Position numbers and translations under genes: made by a program. From CAZTII01 sp964613305 (GTDB lineage: Bacteria > Bacillota_I > Bacilli_A > Erysipelotrichales > Erysipelotrichaceae), in assembly GCA_964613305.1 (NCBI GenBank), contig CAZTII010000001.1:16425-80424 (forward strand): a stretch of 64,000 bases of DNA, given 5' to 3'. This document shows positions 9,031 through 18,466 of this stretch, piece by piece (within the stretch, counting starts at the first letter, position 1; each line of letters begins with the position of its first letter). The notes beneath the pieces were generated by a model. The model saw only the letters and a program-made list of their open reading frames with translations, was not told the origin of the DNA and did not search any database.

Positions 9031-9994
9031 AATTAGTGTTATCGTTCCTGTATATAAGGTAGAAGATTATTTAGAAAAATGCATTGATTCCATTGTTAAA
9101 CAAACTTTTTATGATCTTGAAATTATATTAGTAAATGATGGTTCTCCAGATAATAGTTTAGCTATTTGTCGCCAATATGAAGCAATTGATCATCGCATTG
9201 TTATAGTAAATAAAGAAAATGGTGGTTTAAGTGACGCACGTAACGCCGGACTTGCGGTGGCGAGCAGCGATGTTGTTTATTTTTTAGATGGTGATGACAG
9301 TATCGATTTACAATGCTTAGAAAAAGCGTATCGTTCGATGGTTGAAAACGATAGTGATATGGTTATTTTTGATGTGTATCAACATAGTTTAGTGAATAAA
9401 ACGATTGAGGTTATTACTAGTTGTCCTACGATTATGAAACCTACATCATGTATAGAAACACCTTCTATGTTAGTAGAAACATTAAATTGTGCTTGGAATA
9501 AGTTATATAAAAAGAAGTTATTTACTGATAATAACATCGAATATCCGTTTGCATGTTACTATGAAGATTTAGGTACGACGTATCGTTTAATGCTAAGTTG
9601 CAATAAAATTTCTTTTGTTCATGAACCTTTATATCATTACTTAAAGGATCGCCCTGGAAACATTACGCAATCGTTTAATGAAAAAAGTATTGATGTGTTA
9701 AAGATGATTCAGTTAAATATTGATTTTTTAAATGAAAAAAATTTAATGTCCTATTTTAAAGAAGAATTAACTTTTTTAGCAAGTGTTAACATTCATGAAA
9801 CACTGAAAAAAACAAGTTGGGCTACATATGATAGTAATATTAAGCAATTTATTGATAGTTGTTTTAAATTTCTTGATACTAATTTTCCTAATCGCCGACG
9901 CTGTAAATATAAAATATTACGAGAAAAGAATGATTGGATTTATAGTAGGAAATGGATATTAAAACTTTATTTATGGTGGAGGAGTAAAAGATGA
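9023..9994 (+). CDS. GT2 glycosyltransferase, first of three
   Basis: A GT-A fold glycosyltransferase of family 2, 323 residues. The nucleotide-sugar region begins ISVIVPVYKVEDYLEKC, with VNDGSPDNS, ENGGLSDARNAG and the metal-binding FLDGDDS (DxD) at about residues 92-98. The C-terminal third is variable and probably binds the acceptor. The start overlaps the flippase gene and the end overlaps the next glycosyltransferase (ATGA junction), so the genes are translationally coupled. Donor and acceptor cannot be told from sequence; the furanose sugar made upstream is a candidate donor for one of the three enzymes. Confidence 0.9.
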   Translation: MAKISVIVPVYKVEDYLEKCIDSIVKQTFYDLEIILVNDGSPDNSLAICRQYEAIDHRIVIVNKENGGLSDARNAGLAVASSDVVYFLDGDDSIDLQCLEKAYRSMVENDSDMVIFDVYQHSLVNKTIEVITSCPTIMKPTSCIETPSMLVETLNCAWNKLYKKKLFTDNNIEYPFACYYEDLGTTYRLMLSCNKISFVHEPLYHYLKDRPGNITQSFNEKSIDVLKMIQLNIDFLNEKNLMSYFKEELTFLASVNIHETLKKTSWATYDSNIKQFIDSCFKFLDTNFPNRRRCKYKILREKNDWIYSRKWILKLYLWWRSKR

Positions 9995-11025
9995 AAAAAA
10001 TAACCGTTATTGTTCCAATTTATAATGTAGAAAAATACATAAGAACGTGTTTTGATTCATTGTTGAAACAAACGATGAAAGATTTTGTTGTATTAGCAAT
10101 TAATGATGGTTCGCCTTATCACGAACAGGTAATTATTGATGAATATTGTCAACAATATCCTATCTTGTTTAAGGGAATTCAAAAAGAGAATGGAGGATAT
10201 GGTTCTGTGTTACAACTAGCGATTGAGCAGTTAGAGACAGAATATTTCTTGATTTGTGATCCTGATGATTTTTTAGCAGATGATGCTTTAGAACATCTTT
10301 TAACACTTGCGGAAGTATCTAATGCGGATATAACAATTGGAGCTAAAAACTTTATTTATAATGATGATCCAATTGGTGACTATGATGCATCATACAATAA
10401 AGGGTACACAACATTAAAAACGAATACAGTGTACAATAAAGATAATTCAGCATTTAATGATTTGTTTTTTGTTGATCCCTCGCCTCATAGTAAATTATAT
10501 CGTCGTAGTTTAGCAAAAAATATAAAGTTTCCAACGAAAGTTGGGTATACGGATAATTTATTGTTTTACATCAGTTTATTAAACGCGAATAAAGTTCTTT
10601 ACACTGATAAAACATGTGCTTATTATTTAGTTGATCGTATAGGAAATACGATGACAGATGTTCGTACGGCGGCGTTTTTAGGTCAAATTAAAGTGTTTAA
10701 AACAATCGTTGATCAAGCATCTTCTTTGAAACCAACAAGCATGTTTTATTATCGAATGTTTGAAAGTTTTAACTTTTTATTAGAACAATCTCGACGTTTA
10801 AAAGGTAACAAAGAAGAATATAAACAATCGCTTACAGAACTATATACATTTGTGGAGTGTTTAATTCCGTTTAATAAGGAGATTATTCCGTTCATTGATA
10901 AGTATAGTAAAGCAAAGTTTATCGCAAAATGGCGTTATAAACAGTTGTTAAATGAGAAATCAAGTAAAAAAGCATATGATAAAATAATGTCACTCATGGT
11001 CAGTGAATTTGTAGAAAAGGAATAA
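9991..11025 (+). CDS. GT2 glycosyltransferase, second of three
   Basis: A 344-residue family 2 glycosyltransferase. It has ITVIVPIYNVEKYIRTC, INDGSPYHEQ, and the DxD-like ICDPDDFL. Unlike its two neighbours it has ENGGYGSVLQLAIE in place of NGGLSDARNAG, so it belongs to a different GT2 subgroup and probably uses another donor or linkage. It begins with ATGA overlap on the first glycosyltransferase and ends one base before the third. Confidence 0.9.
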   Translation: MKKITVIVPIYNVEKYIRTCFDSLLKQTMKDFVVLAINDGSPYHEQVIIDEYCQQYPILFKGIQKENGGYGSVLQLAIEQLETEYFLICDPDDFLADDALEHLLTLAEVSNADITIGAKNFIYNDDPIGDYDASYNKGYTTLKTNTVYNKDNSAFNDLFFVDPSPHSKLYRRSLAKNIKFPTKVGYTDNLLFYISLLNANKVLYTDKTCAYYLVDRIGNTMTDVRTAAFLGQIKVFKTIVDQASSLKPTSMFYYRMFESFNFLLEQSRRLKGNKEEYKQSLTELYTFVECLIPFNKEIIPFIDKYSKAKFIAKWRYKQLLNEKSSKKAYDKIMSLMVSEFVEKE

Positions 11026-11026
11026 T

Positions 11027-11971
11027 ATGAAAGTATCTTGTATTGTTCCAGTATATAATGTTGAGACATATTTACCTCAATGTTTAGAATGTTTACAAAA
11101 TCAAACATTAAAAGAGTTAGAAGTTATCATTGTAAATGATGGTTCTACTGATTCATGTGGCGATATAGCGAAGAAATATGTTGCCAATAACATTAATTGG
11201 AAATATATTGAAAAAGTAAATGGTGGATTAAGTGATGCTCGAAATGCCGGATTACCGCATGTAACTGGTGAGTACTTAGCTTTTCTTGATAGTGACGATT
11301 TTGTGGATGTAGATTATTATGAATCAATGGTATTAGCGATGGAAGATGATGTTGACATGGTTGTAAGTGATATACATTACTTTTCTGACGATAAAAAAGT
11401 TGATTGGATTATGTCAGGATTAAGTGATTGGCCAACCGATACAATATCGAAAAAAGGATTGTTATCACCGATGTTTGCGTGGAATAAATTAGTTCGTACT
11501 TCCTTTTTTCTTGACTGCAATGTTCGCTATCCACTTAAAACATGGTATGAAGATTTACCGGTATCAACGGTATTATTTGCAAAATCAAAAAAAATTAATC
11601 ATGTTTCTAACGTTGTTCATTATCGTCAACGTAGCGGTTCTATTATGTCAGAGACGAAAAATCGTCGTATATTTGAAATTTTTAATGTTTTAAAATTAGT
11701 TCGTGATAAATTTTTAGAATTAAACATAATGGATGATTTTTACGAAGAAATTGAATATTTACACATTGAACATTGTCGTTTATATGGAATGTTTCGTTTT
11801 ATTCGCTCTGATTATCGTAAGGAAGCCACAGAAATGGCAATTTCCTTAATGCAAAATGTATTTCCTAACTGGAGAAATAATAAATATATTAAAAATCTTC
11901 CAATGAAAAGACAATTATTTTTAAAATACTATTGTAGGAACACAGCGTGGTTATTTAAATGGATAATCTGA
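11027..11971 (+). CDS. GT2 glycosyltransferase, third of three
   Basis: A 314-residue family 2 glycosyltransferase with VSCIVPVYNVETYLPQC, VNDGSTDSCG, NGGLSDARNAGL and the DxD motif FLDSDDFVD. It is more similar to the first glycosyltransferase than to the second. The ATG lies one base after the stop of the previous gene. Function in building the surface repeat unit is inferred from the operon. Confidence 0.9.
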   Translation: MKVSCIVPVYNVETYLPQCLECLQNQTLKELEVIIVNDGSTDSCGDIAKKYVANNINWKYIEKVNGGLSDARNAGLPHVTGEYLAFLDSDDFVDVDYYESMVLAMEDDVDMVVSDIHYFSDDKKVDWIMSGLSDWPTDTISKKGLLSPMFAWNKLVRTSFFLDCNVRYPLKTWYEDLPVSTVLFAKSKKINHVSNVVHYRQRSGSIMSETKNRRIFEIFNVLKLVRDKFLELNIMDDFYEEIEYLHIEHCRLYGMFRFIRSDYRKEATEMAISLMQNVFPNWRNNKYIKNLPMKRQLFLKYYCRNTAWLFKWII

Positions 11972-11983
11972 AAGGGGAACTCA

Positions 11984-13522
11984 ATGAGAACTCGATACTC
12001 TTTTTATAACTTTCTAGTAAGCTTATTAACAAGTGTTCTTTTACCTATCTTTGGAATGGTTAAATTGCGATTGTTTGTGGATTGCTATGGAAGTGATGTT
12101 AATGGTTTACAATTGACAATGATGCAAGTAATTAATTTTTTAAATATTTGTGCTTTAGCTTATTCGCTAGCATTCAGACAATTATTGTATAAACCGTTGG
12201 GTGAAGGGGATATTGAGCGTGTTAAAGAAATTTATGCGGGCGCAGTAAAAGTATTTAAATTTACCGGTTTTGCGGTTATTGGCTTAGGAATGGTTATCGC
12301 TGCTTTATTTCCTTTTTTCTCGGAAAGTCCATTAAATGCCGTTCAAACATCGCTTGTCTTTTTTATGTTATTACTACCACAAGGATTAGCTTACTTTTTT
12401 ATGGGGCCAAACTTTGTTATCATAGCTGACCAAAAAGAATATAAAATCAATGTTTGGATACAGACAATTGCTATTCTTCGTATGATTCTAATGATATTAT
12501 GTATCTTAAACAAGATGAGCTTCTTTGTAGTTGTATTGATTGAGGGTGCCAATGTTGTTATATCATGTACGGTTGAACGATATATCTCGTTAAAATCGTA
12601 TCCATGGTTGAAAGAAGAACCGGTTAATAAATCAGATACATCGTTTAGTATGAGCGCAAAATATACCATAATTCAACGATTATCTAATTTAGCAACAAAT
12701 AATACCGACAACATTGTTATTTCTATTTTTATGGGATATCAAATGACAAGTGTATATGGTGCGTATAGTTATTTGATGGAAAGTGTTTCAAGAATTATTA
12801 ATAGTGCTATCACTGCTCCAATTAATAGTTTTGGTAATTTGTTTAATGATTCTAATGCAGATTCTTATTCTGTATTTACCGAATTTTTTAATTTTGCGAC
12901 ATATATTGCAAGTATCATTTCCATCTGTATATTTTCAGTGATGAATCAAGTAGTTATTTACGTTATGAACAAGCCTGAAGAATTTAATGTTTCACTTTGG
13001 GTTACTTTCTTATTTGCAATTAATGTCTTTTATTTAACAATGCGAGAGCCAATTATTATTTCCAGGGATGCGAATGGTTACTTTAAAGATGCAAAAACAA
13101 ATGCTTGGATAGCAGCTATCGTCAAGGTTATTGCTAGTGTTGTTTTTATTCGATTTTGGGGAATTGCAGGTGTTTTATTAGCGACATTAATAACAAACTG
13201 GGTTGTTGACTTTTTATATAATCCACCATTAGTTTATCGTAAAGTTTTTCATCTTAACCCACTACGTTACTATAAAATGGTTGTGGTTCGTATGCTTATT
13301 GCCTTTATAGTTGGTGTATTTAGTTTTGGTTTATGGACTAAACTTCAATTTTTAGCAACTACAGGAATCGTTAATTTCTTGTTGGCGTGCATTATATTGG
13401 GTGTTTTTGTATTCGTTACCATAACTATTATTTATGCAGTAAGTTTTTCATCGTTTAGAAAATTATTTACGCGGTTAAAATCAATCTTATTGAAAAGGAA
13501 AGCTCTAGCACAAACAGTATAA
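11984..13522 (+). CDS. polysaccharide export/flippase-like membrane protein, second of two
   Basis: A 512-residue polytopic MATE/MOP-type protein with about 12-14 membrane segments and a conserved N-terminal stretch FGMVKLRLFVDCYGSDVNGL. It differs clearly from the flippase at 7579. ATG has AAAGGGG upstream. It closes the operon; a terminator follows. Two flippase-like genes with no visible Wzy polymerase, chain-length regulator or initiating transferase suggests the rest of the pathway is elsewhere, or that the two proteins serve different lipid-linked products. Confidence 0.8.
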   Translation: MRTRYSFYNFLVSLLTSVLLPIFGMVKLRLFVDCYGSDVNGLQLTMMQVINFLNICALAYSLAFRQLLYKPLGEGDIERVKEIYAGAVKVFKFTGFAVIGLGMVIAALFPFFSESPLNAVQTSLVFFMLLLPQGLAYFFMGPNFVIIADQKEYKINVWIQTIAILRMILMILCILNKMSFFVVVLIEGANVVISCTVERYISLKSYPWLKEEPVNKSDTSFSMSAKYTIIQRLSNLATNNTDNIVISIFMGYQMTSVYGAYSYLMESVSRIINSAITAPINSFGNLFNDSNADSYSVFTEFFNFATYIASIISICIFSVMNQVVIYVMNKPEEFNVSLWVTFLFAINVFYLTMREPIIISRDANGYFKDAKTNAWIAAIVKVIASVVFIRFWGIAGVLLATLITNWVVDFLYNPPLVYRKVFHLNPLRYYKMVVVRMLIAFIVGVFSFGLWTKLQFLATTGIVNFLLACIILGVFVFVTITIIYAVSFSSFRKLFTRLKSILLKRKALAQTV

Positions 13523-13536
13523 TGAATCATAATTTT

Positions 13537-13573
13537 AAAAAAAAGCTACTGCTTAATTGGCATTGTAGCTTTT
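13537..13573. terminator. bidirectional terminator between polysaccharide operon and hydrolase gene
   Basis: AAAAGCTAC (13541-13549) pairs with GTAGCTTTT (13565-13573). On the minus strand the stem is followed by eight T (complement of 13537-13544), so it mainly ends the hydrolase transcript, whose stop codon lies within the stem; on the plus strand the T run is short. Confidence 0.75.
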
Positions 13574-14418
13574 ATGCTATTGACTATTTCATTAACAAAA
13601 GCGTTGGGTGTAGCGTGTCCATCATTTGGATATAAATACAACTCAATGTTTTTTTCATTAAATCGTCTTAAATGGTCATATACATTTTGTGCTTGTTGGT
13701 AGGGGAATATTTCATCTAATTCACCTTGCCCCATAACAATTTTTGTTCTAATGAGTCTTTCTTTGTATTTGAAGGGATTTTCTTCAATCATGTTCATAAT
13801 TTGTTTTTCAAAGAAATGGTCTTCAGTAATTGATTTTGAATTCTCATAACTTGTATTTAATAAATAGCTCGATTCTAAAATCGTCCAATCGCAAGGTGCA
13901 TTAATCGTCGTGATAATTTTAATTGGATACTTACCATTAGTCACATATTTAAAGGATAACATTCCGCCCATAGAGTATCCGATTAAAGCGACATTCTTGA
14001 CATCGATTAATTCATTAAAGGATGCGTATTCAATCAGCGTATCAATTGTAGTTACATCTGTTACAATATCGCAAAAGAGTTCTTTTCCTTCGCGCAGACC
14101 ATGTCCTTTTAAGTCAGGAGCAATAACGAAGTAGCCTAAGCTTGAAAGCTTTGTTAAAAAATAATGCATACTTTCTTTTGAACCAGTTGCTCCATGAAGG
14201 GCTATTACTAGAGGTTTCTTTTTATTGTCAATTTTTTTAGCTTCAAGAATAGGAATATCTTCAACTTTTTTAGCAGTTAGAGATACATCCATATTATTCG
14301 CTTGTTGTATAAGCATTGATGAGTCTAATTCCATATCGGTGGTAGTTAGTTTAGTTTGCTTTTGTGTTGTGCAGCTAAATAATAACAGAGTTAACAGTAT
14401 TAATAGTAGTTTTCTCAT
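13546..14418 (-). CDS. alpha/beta-hydrolase lipoprotein
   Basis: The 290-residue protein starts MRKLLLILLTLLLFSC, a lipoprotein signal with lipobox LFSC, so it should be anchored outside the membrane. The mature part is an alpha/beta-hydrolase: HGATGSKE oxyanion region, nucleophile elbow GYSMGG, and a C-terminal His in NDGHATPN. I choose the ATG at 14418 over an upstream one at 14448 because AAAGGAGAAAT precedes it and it overlaps the LysR stop as ATGA. The LysR gene upstream probably shares its transcript. Substrate (an ester or peptide-like compound) is unknown. Confidence 0.85.
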   Translation of the reverse strand: MRKLLLILLTLLLFSCTTQKQTKLTTTDMELDSSMLIQQANNMDVSLTAKKVEDIPILEAKKIDNKKKPLVIALHGATGSKESMHYFLTKLSSLGYFVIAPDLKGHGLREGKELFCDIVTDVTTIDTLIEYASFNELIDVKNVALIGYSMGGMLSFKYVTNGKYPIKIITTINAPCDWTILESSYLLNTSYENSKSITEDHFFEKQIMNMIEENPFKYKERLIRTKIVMGQGELDEIFPYQQAQNVYDHLRRFNEKNIELYLYPNDGHATPNAFVNEIVNSIKATMPIKQ

Positions 14419-15293
14419 ATTTCTCCTTTCGTAGCGAGTGATAAGCATAAAGTGATTTCATTAATTAACTCCTGTTGAAAGACGTGATTTTTAAGCCATA
14501 CAACATAGGTATCAACTAAGATATGGTGATCACTGATGGAAATTTCACGAATAGGGTAGTGATTTTTTAAATGTGTAAGTGACGATTTTGTTACAAAGGT
14601 AATTGCGTCATGATGTTGAATTCCATATAGTAACGTTGTAAGATCAGCTATATCTAGTGGCACATTTAAATGGATTGAGCGTAATTGTTCAAAATGTTGC
14701 AATTTTTTAATAAAACTTTCTTTATTGTTTAAAAACAAAGGATATTGTAAACATTGTTTAAGCGTTAACTTTTCGGGTATTGATGATGTCGTGGCTACAA
14801 TTGGGACAAGTTCAGTTGATGCGAATAATTGATAATCAACATCGTTCTTGTTAAAATCATCATCGATAATAGCGAAATCGATATCACCATTTTGTAAACT
14901 ATGAATTATTGATGAGCTTGATGTAACATTGATTTGTAGTTGCATCTTCTTTTTATCATGCAATAAATGTAAGAAAGAAATAGCGTTTTCGGATAATTCA
15001 GAAGTGATACCAAAACGAATGTTATGTTCATTACTATTAAGGTCTTTTAATTTATTTTTAAGATAAGCTTCATTTTCAATTAAAGTTTGAAAAGCTTCTT
15101 GCAATAACAAGCCTTCTTTCGTCAGTGAATTTTTTTTGCCTTCAATGATGAATAATTTTACACCATAGTTTTCCTCTAACATTTGAATATGTTTTGATAC
15201 GGCAGGCTGCGTAATTGATAGCTTCATTGATGCTTTTGTGTAGTTTAATTCTTGGGCTACCATCAGAAAAGTATTTACTTTATAATCTAACAT
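14415..15293 (-). CDS. LysR family transcriptional regulator
   Basis: The 292-residue protein has the N-terminal LysR winged helix-turn-helix (about residues 1-60, with the signature ASMKLSITQPAVSKHIQMLE) and a C-terminal periplasmic-binding-protein-like effector domain. Its stop overlaps the hydrolase start, so regulator and hydrolase form one operon, unusual for LysR genes, which more often face their targets. The 5' side is divergent from the M-box/mgtA transcript, so control of the hydrolase operon is likelier than of mgtA. Confidence 0.92.
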   Translation of the reverse strand: MLDYKVNTFLMVAQELNYTKASMKLSITQPAVSKHIQMLEENYGVKLFIIEGKKNSLTKEGLLLQEAFQTLIENEAYLKNKLKDLNSNEHNIRFGITSELSENAISFLHLLHDKKKMQLQINVTSSSSIIHSLQNGDIDFAIIDDDFNKNDVDYQLFASTELVPIVATTSSIPEKLTLKQCLQYPLFLNNKESFIKKLQHFEQLRSIHLNVPLDIADLTTLLYGIQHHDAITFVTKSSLTHLKNHYPIREISISDHHILVDTYVVWLKNHVFQQELINEITLCLSLATKGEI

Positions 15294-15352
15294 GTTATTT
15301 CCTCACGTATTAATAATACCGCAAAAACATTGAAAATGATATGTAAAGTTGG

Positions 15353-15381
15353 TTGACAAAGCCACTTTGAAAAGTTATGAT
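15353..15381 (+). promoter_or_regulatory. sigma-A promoter of the M-box/mgtA transcript
   Basis: TTGACA at 15353-15358, a 17-base spacer, and TATGAT at 15376-15381: a near-consensus promoter directly ahead of the riboswitch. Confidence 0.8.
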
Positions 15382-15384
15382 GGT

Positions 15385-15546
15385 AAAGAAGATGGTAGGT
15401 GAGGCTACTATAAGGATATGGGTTGCTGCCGCAAAATAGTGGAGACACTATGCGCTGGTATGAATAGTCTACATTGTACGAAGGTGTAGAATAAAGCAAT
15501 TTCACCGCCTTATAGAGCTAAAGCTCAAACGTCGTGTAGTTGGACT
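15385..15546 (+). ncRNA. M-box (ykoK) Mg2+ riboswitch
   Basis: The leader carries the conserved M-box core: GGTAGGTGAGGCTACTATA, GGATATGGGTTGCTGCC and, near the 3' side, GAGCTAAAGCTC (15514-15525). M-boxes bind Mg2+ and shut off downstream magnesium transporter genes by transcription termination when Mg2+ is plentiful. Here it is followed by an intrinsic terminator and by mgtA, which agrees with that role. The exact ends of the aptamer are approximate. Confidence 0.92.
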
Positions 15547-15551
15547 AGTTG

Positions 15552-15579
15552 AACTTGCCATTTTAGCAAGTTTTTTTTG
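15552..15579 (+). terminator. M-box expression-platform terminator
   Basis: AACTTGC (15552-15558) pairs with GCAAGTT (15566-15572), followed by a run of eight T. It lies between the aptamer and mgtA and is the expected off-switch. Confidence 0.88.
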
Positions 15580-15630
15580 ATGGGAGGGATTGTTTTGGAT
15601 AGTATACCGCAACAGAAATACAATAAATAA

Positions 15631-15660
15631 AGTAAAGATACTTTTTTGTGTGTCTTTACT
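15631..15660 (+). promoter_or_regulatory. hairpin just upstream of the mgtA ribosome binding site
   Basis: AGTAAAGATAC (15631-15641) pairs with GTGTCTTTACT (15650-15660), 11 pairs with one G-T. No T run follows, so it is not a terminator; it ends six bases before the AAGGAGG of mgtA (15667-15673). It may stabilise the mRNA or be an operator; role unknown. Confidence 0.5.
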
Positions 15661-15681
15661 ATAATGAAGGAGGTAGAGACG

Positions 15682-18369
15682 ATGAAAAAGAGAAATAATT
15701 TTCACCACGTTTATGAACATTCTGATTTAATTTCTATGGCTGAATTTGCTCAGATGGATATGAATTTAGTGTATGAGTTTACCCACTCAAAATCTACAGG
15801 TTTAAGTAGCGAACAAGTAGAAATAAACTTAGAACAGTTTGGCTCAAATGAAATTACGGAAATGAAAGAAGATTCTGTCTTTGTTCAGTTTTTAAAAACA
15901 TTTTTGGACCCATTTTCAATTATTTTAATTTTATTAGCAATTGTATCATATATAACAGATGTTATATTAGTAAGTGGAGAAGATAAAAATCCTATTACTG
16001 TTTTTGTTATTTTAATTTTAGTGTTTATAAGTAGTTCCATACGATTTGTACAAGAAAGAAAAAGTTCTTTAGCTATGACTCAACTTCTTGATCAAGTGGC
16101 ACTTACCATCGGTGTTTTACGTGATGGTAATGAGATTGAAGTGTCTTTTGATGAAGTAGTTGTTGGTGACATTATTGTTCTTTCAGCAGGGGATATGCTT
16201 CCTGCCGATTGTCGAGTGATTAGTGCAAAGGATTTGTTTGTGTCTCAATCATCATTGACTGGAGAAAGTGATTCTATTGAAAAAATGGAAAAAATTAGTT
16301 CCAGAAAAAAAGATAGTATTATGGATTATGAAAATCTTGTATTTATGGGTAGTGATGTTGTTAGTGGTGCTGCCTTAGCAATCGTATTAAAAGTTGGTAA
16401 CCATACAACATTAGGAGAAGTTGCATCAAAATTAACTGAGAAACCAAGTGCTACAAGCTTTGATCGTAGTGTTAATTCGATTTCAACGCTATTAATTCGT
16501 TTTATGTTAGTGATGGTTCCAGTTGTATTTTTTATTAATGGCTTTAGTAAAAAGAATTGGTTGGATGCATTTTTGTTTTCGGTGAGTATTGCGGTTGGAT
16601 TAACACCAGAAATGTTACCAATGATTGTAACGAGTTGTTTAGCTAAAGGTGCTATTGCGATGTCTAATAAAAAGACGGTTATTAAACAACTTCAGGCAAT
16701 TCAAAATTTTGGAGCGATGGATATTTTATGTACTGATAAAACAGGAACACTAACACGTGATGAAGTAATTTTGGAGCATCATTTGAATTTAGACGATGTA
16801 GAAGATGATAAGGTGTTATCGTTTGGTTATTTAAATTCATTTCATCAAACAGGTCTTAAAAATTTAATGGACAAATCGATTATTAAACGTTGTGAATCGA
16901 TTGTATTTAACGATGAACCGATGAAAAATAATATTATTTCATACAATAAGGTAGATGAAATTCCTTTTGATTTTGGTAGAAAAAGAATGAGTGTTGTTGT
17001 TGAAAACAAGGATAACAATTATTTGATTTGTAAAGGTGCAGTCGAGGAAATGTTATCGCTTTGCATTAGTAAAGAAAAAGATAATGTTGTCTCTGAGTTG
17101 ACTAGTGATGATATCGCATTAGTGAGTAAGCAAGTGGAAGCTTGGAATTTAGAAGGTTTTCGTGTTATTGCGGTAGCATATAAAAAATGCAAGAAAAATC
17201 AACGTATTTTTTCATTAGATGATGAAAAAGACTTAGTATTATTAGGCTATCTTACTTTCTTAGACCCACCGAAGGAAAGCGCTGAAGAAGCTATCCGTGC
17301 CCTTCATAAACAAGGAATTGATGTTAAGGTATTAACTGGTGATAATGACGCTGTAACACGTGCTATATGCGCTAAAGTTGGTATTGCCACGGAACCAATT
17401 TGTTTAGGTGTTGATGTTGAAAAGATGACCGATGAAGAATTGTATCAAGTTGCCTTTAAAACACCAATTTTCGCGAAATTATCGCCGGCTCAAAAAGCAC
17501 GTATTATTCGTATTTTAAAAGATAGTAATCACACTGTTGGTTATATGGGTGATGGTATTAATGATGCCTTAGCACTAAAAGAATCAGATATTGGTATTAG
17601 TGTTGATACGGCAGTTGATATTTCTAAAGAAGCAGCGGATATGATTTTATTAGAAAAAGATTTAATGGTATTAAAAGATGGAATTATTGAAGGTAGAATA
17701 ACATGTGTTAACATGATTAAATACTTAAAAATGACCATTAGTAGTAATTTTGGTAACATGTTTAGTGTTGTTGTAGCTAGTTTATTTTTACCATTTTTAC
17801 CAATGATTCCAGTACAGCTTATCGTGTTAAATGTTACGTATGATTTAAGTTGTACGGCTATTCCTTGGGATTTAGTTGATGAGGAATTAATTGACCATCC
17901 AACTAAATGGGATAGTGATAGCATAAAGAAGTTCATGGTTTCTATTGGACCGATATCAAGTATTTTTGATTGTTTAATGTTTGCGATTTTGTACTTTATT
18001 TTAATTCCTAAATTGTGTGGTGGAAGTTATTCGACATTATCACCTGCAGCACAACTACAATTTAGTTCACTATTTCAAACAGGATGGTTTATTGCTTCCA
18101 TGTGGACTCAATCGTTGGTCATTCACTTTATTCGTACCCAACACATTCCTTTTGTTCAATCAAGACCAGCAAAAGTGTTATTTTTTGCCAGTATTTTAAG
18201 TATTATTTTTGTTACTAGCTTACCATATACACCTTTAGCGACGTCACTTCATCTTCAACCACTACCATTGGAATATTTCTTTTACTTAATTGCTGTTGTA
18301 AGTGGTTATATGATGACAATGTTGGTTGCAAAAAAACAATTTATGAAGAAAAATGGTATTTGGATTTAA
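15682..18369 (+). CDS. mgtA: magnesium-translocating P-type ATPase
   Basis: Imports Mg2+ at the cost of ATP (P3B type). The 895-residue length equals that of enterobacterial MgtA. Motifs: actuator SSLTGESDS, phosphorylation site CTDKTGTLTRDE, and GDGINDALALKESDIGIS in the P domain, with paired membrane segments near residues 70-115, 275-345 and a long C-terminal membrane block. I choose ATG 15682 because AAGGAGG (15667-15673) stands eight bases before it; upstream ATGs at 15646 and 15664 overlap the hairpin or that site. The M-box leader ties expression to low Mg2+. A second Mg2+ transporter, mgtE, lies at 53404 without an M-box. Confidence 0.95.
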   Translation: MKKRNNFHHVYEHSDLISMAEFAQMDMNLVYEFTHSKSTGLSSEQVEINLEQFGSNEITEMKEDSVFVQFLKTFLDPFSIILILLAIVSYITDVILVSGEDKNPITVFVILILVFISSSIRFVQERKSSLAMTQLLDQVALTIGVLRDGNEIEVSFDEVVVGDIIVLSAGDMLPADCRVISAKDLFVSQSSLTGESDSIEKMEKISSRKKDSIMDYENLVFMGSDVVSGAALAIVLKVGNHTTLGEVASKLTEKPSATSFDRSVNSISTLLIRFMLVMVPVVFFINGFSKKNWLDAFLFSVSIAVGLTPEMLPMIVTSCLAKGAIAMSNKKTVIKQLQAIQNFGAMDILCTDKTGTLTRDEVILEHHLNLDDVEDDKVLSFGYLNSFHQTGLKNLMDKSIIKRCESIVFNDEPMKNNIISYNKVDEIPFDFGRKRMSVVVENKDNNYLICKGAVEEMLSLCISKEKDNVVSELTSDDIALVSKQVEAWNLEGFRVIAVAYKKCKKNQRIFSLDDEKDLVLLGYLTFLDPPKESAEEAIRALHKQGIDVKVLTGDNDAVTRAICAKVGIATEPICLGVDVEKMTDEELYQVAFKTPIFAKLSPAQKARIIRILKDSNHTVGYMGDGINDALALKESDIGISVDTAVDISKEAADMILLEKDLMVLKDGIIEGRITCVNMIKYLKMTISSNFGNMFSVVVASLFLPFLPMIPVQLIVLNVTYDLSCTAIPWDLVDEELIDHPTKWDSDSIKKFMVSIGPISSIFDCLMFAILYFILIPKLCGGSYSTLSPAAQLQFSSLFQTGWFIASMWTQSLVIHFIRTQHIPFVQSRPAKVLFFASILSIIFVTSLPYTPLATSLHLQPLPLEYFFYLIAVVSGYMMTMLVAKKQFMKKNGIWI

Positions 18370-18395
18370 AGCGTTGTATTTTAACGCTTTTTTTA
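18369..18395 (+). terminator. mgtA terminator
   Basis: AAGCGTT (18369-18375) pairs with AACGCTT (18383-18389), followed by T-rich sequence. Confidence 0.85.
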
Positions 18396-18466
18396 TTTGT
18401 TTTTATAATAATAAACAAATTATTTGAAGTGTGATATAAATAAATGTAATATAGGGGGCTTTAATT

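Noticed and set aside
13546..14448. Hydrolase start at 14448
   Set aside because: It would disrupt the lipoprotein signal; the ATG at 14418 has the ribosome site and couples to the LysR stop.
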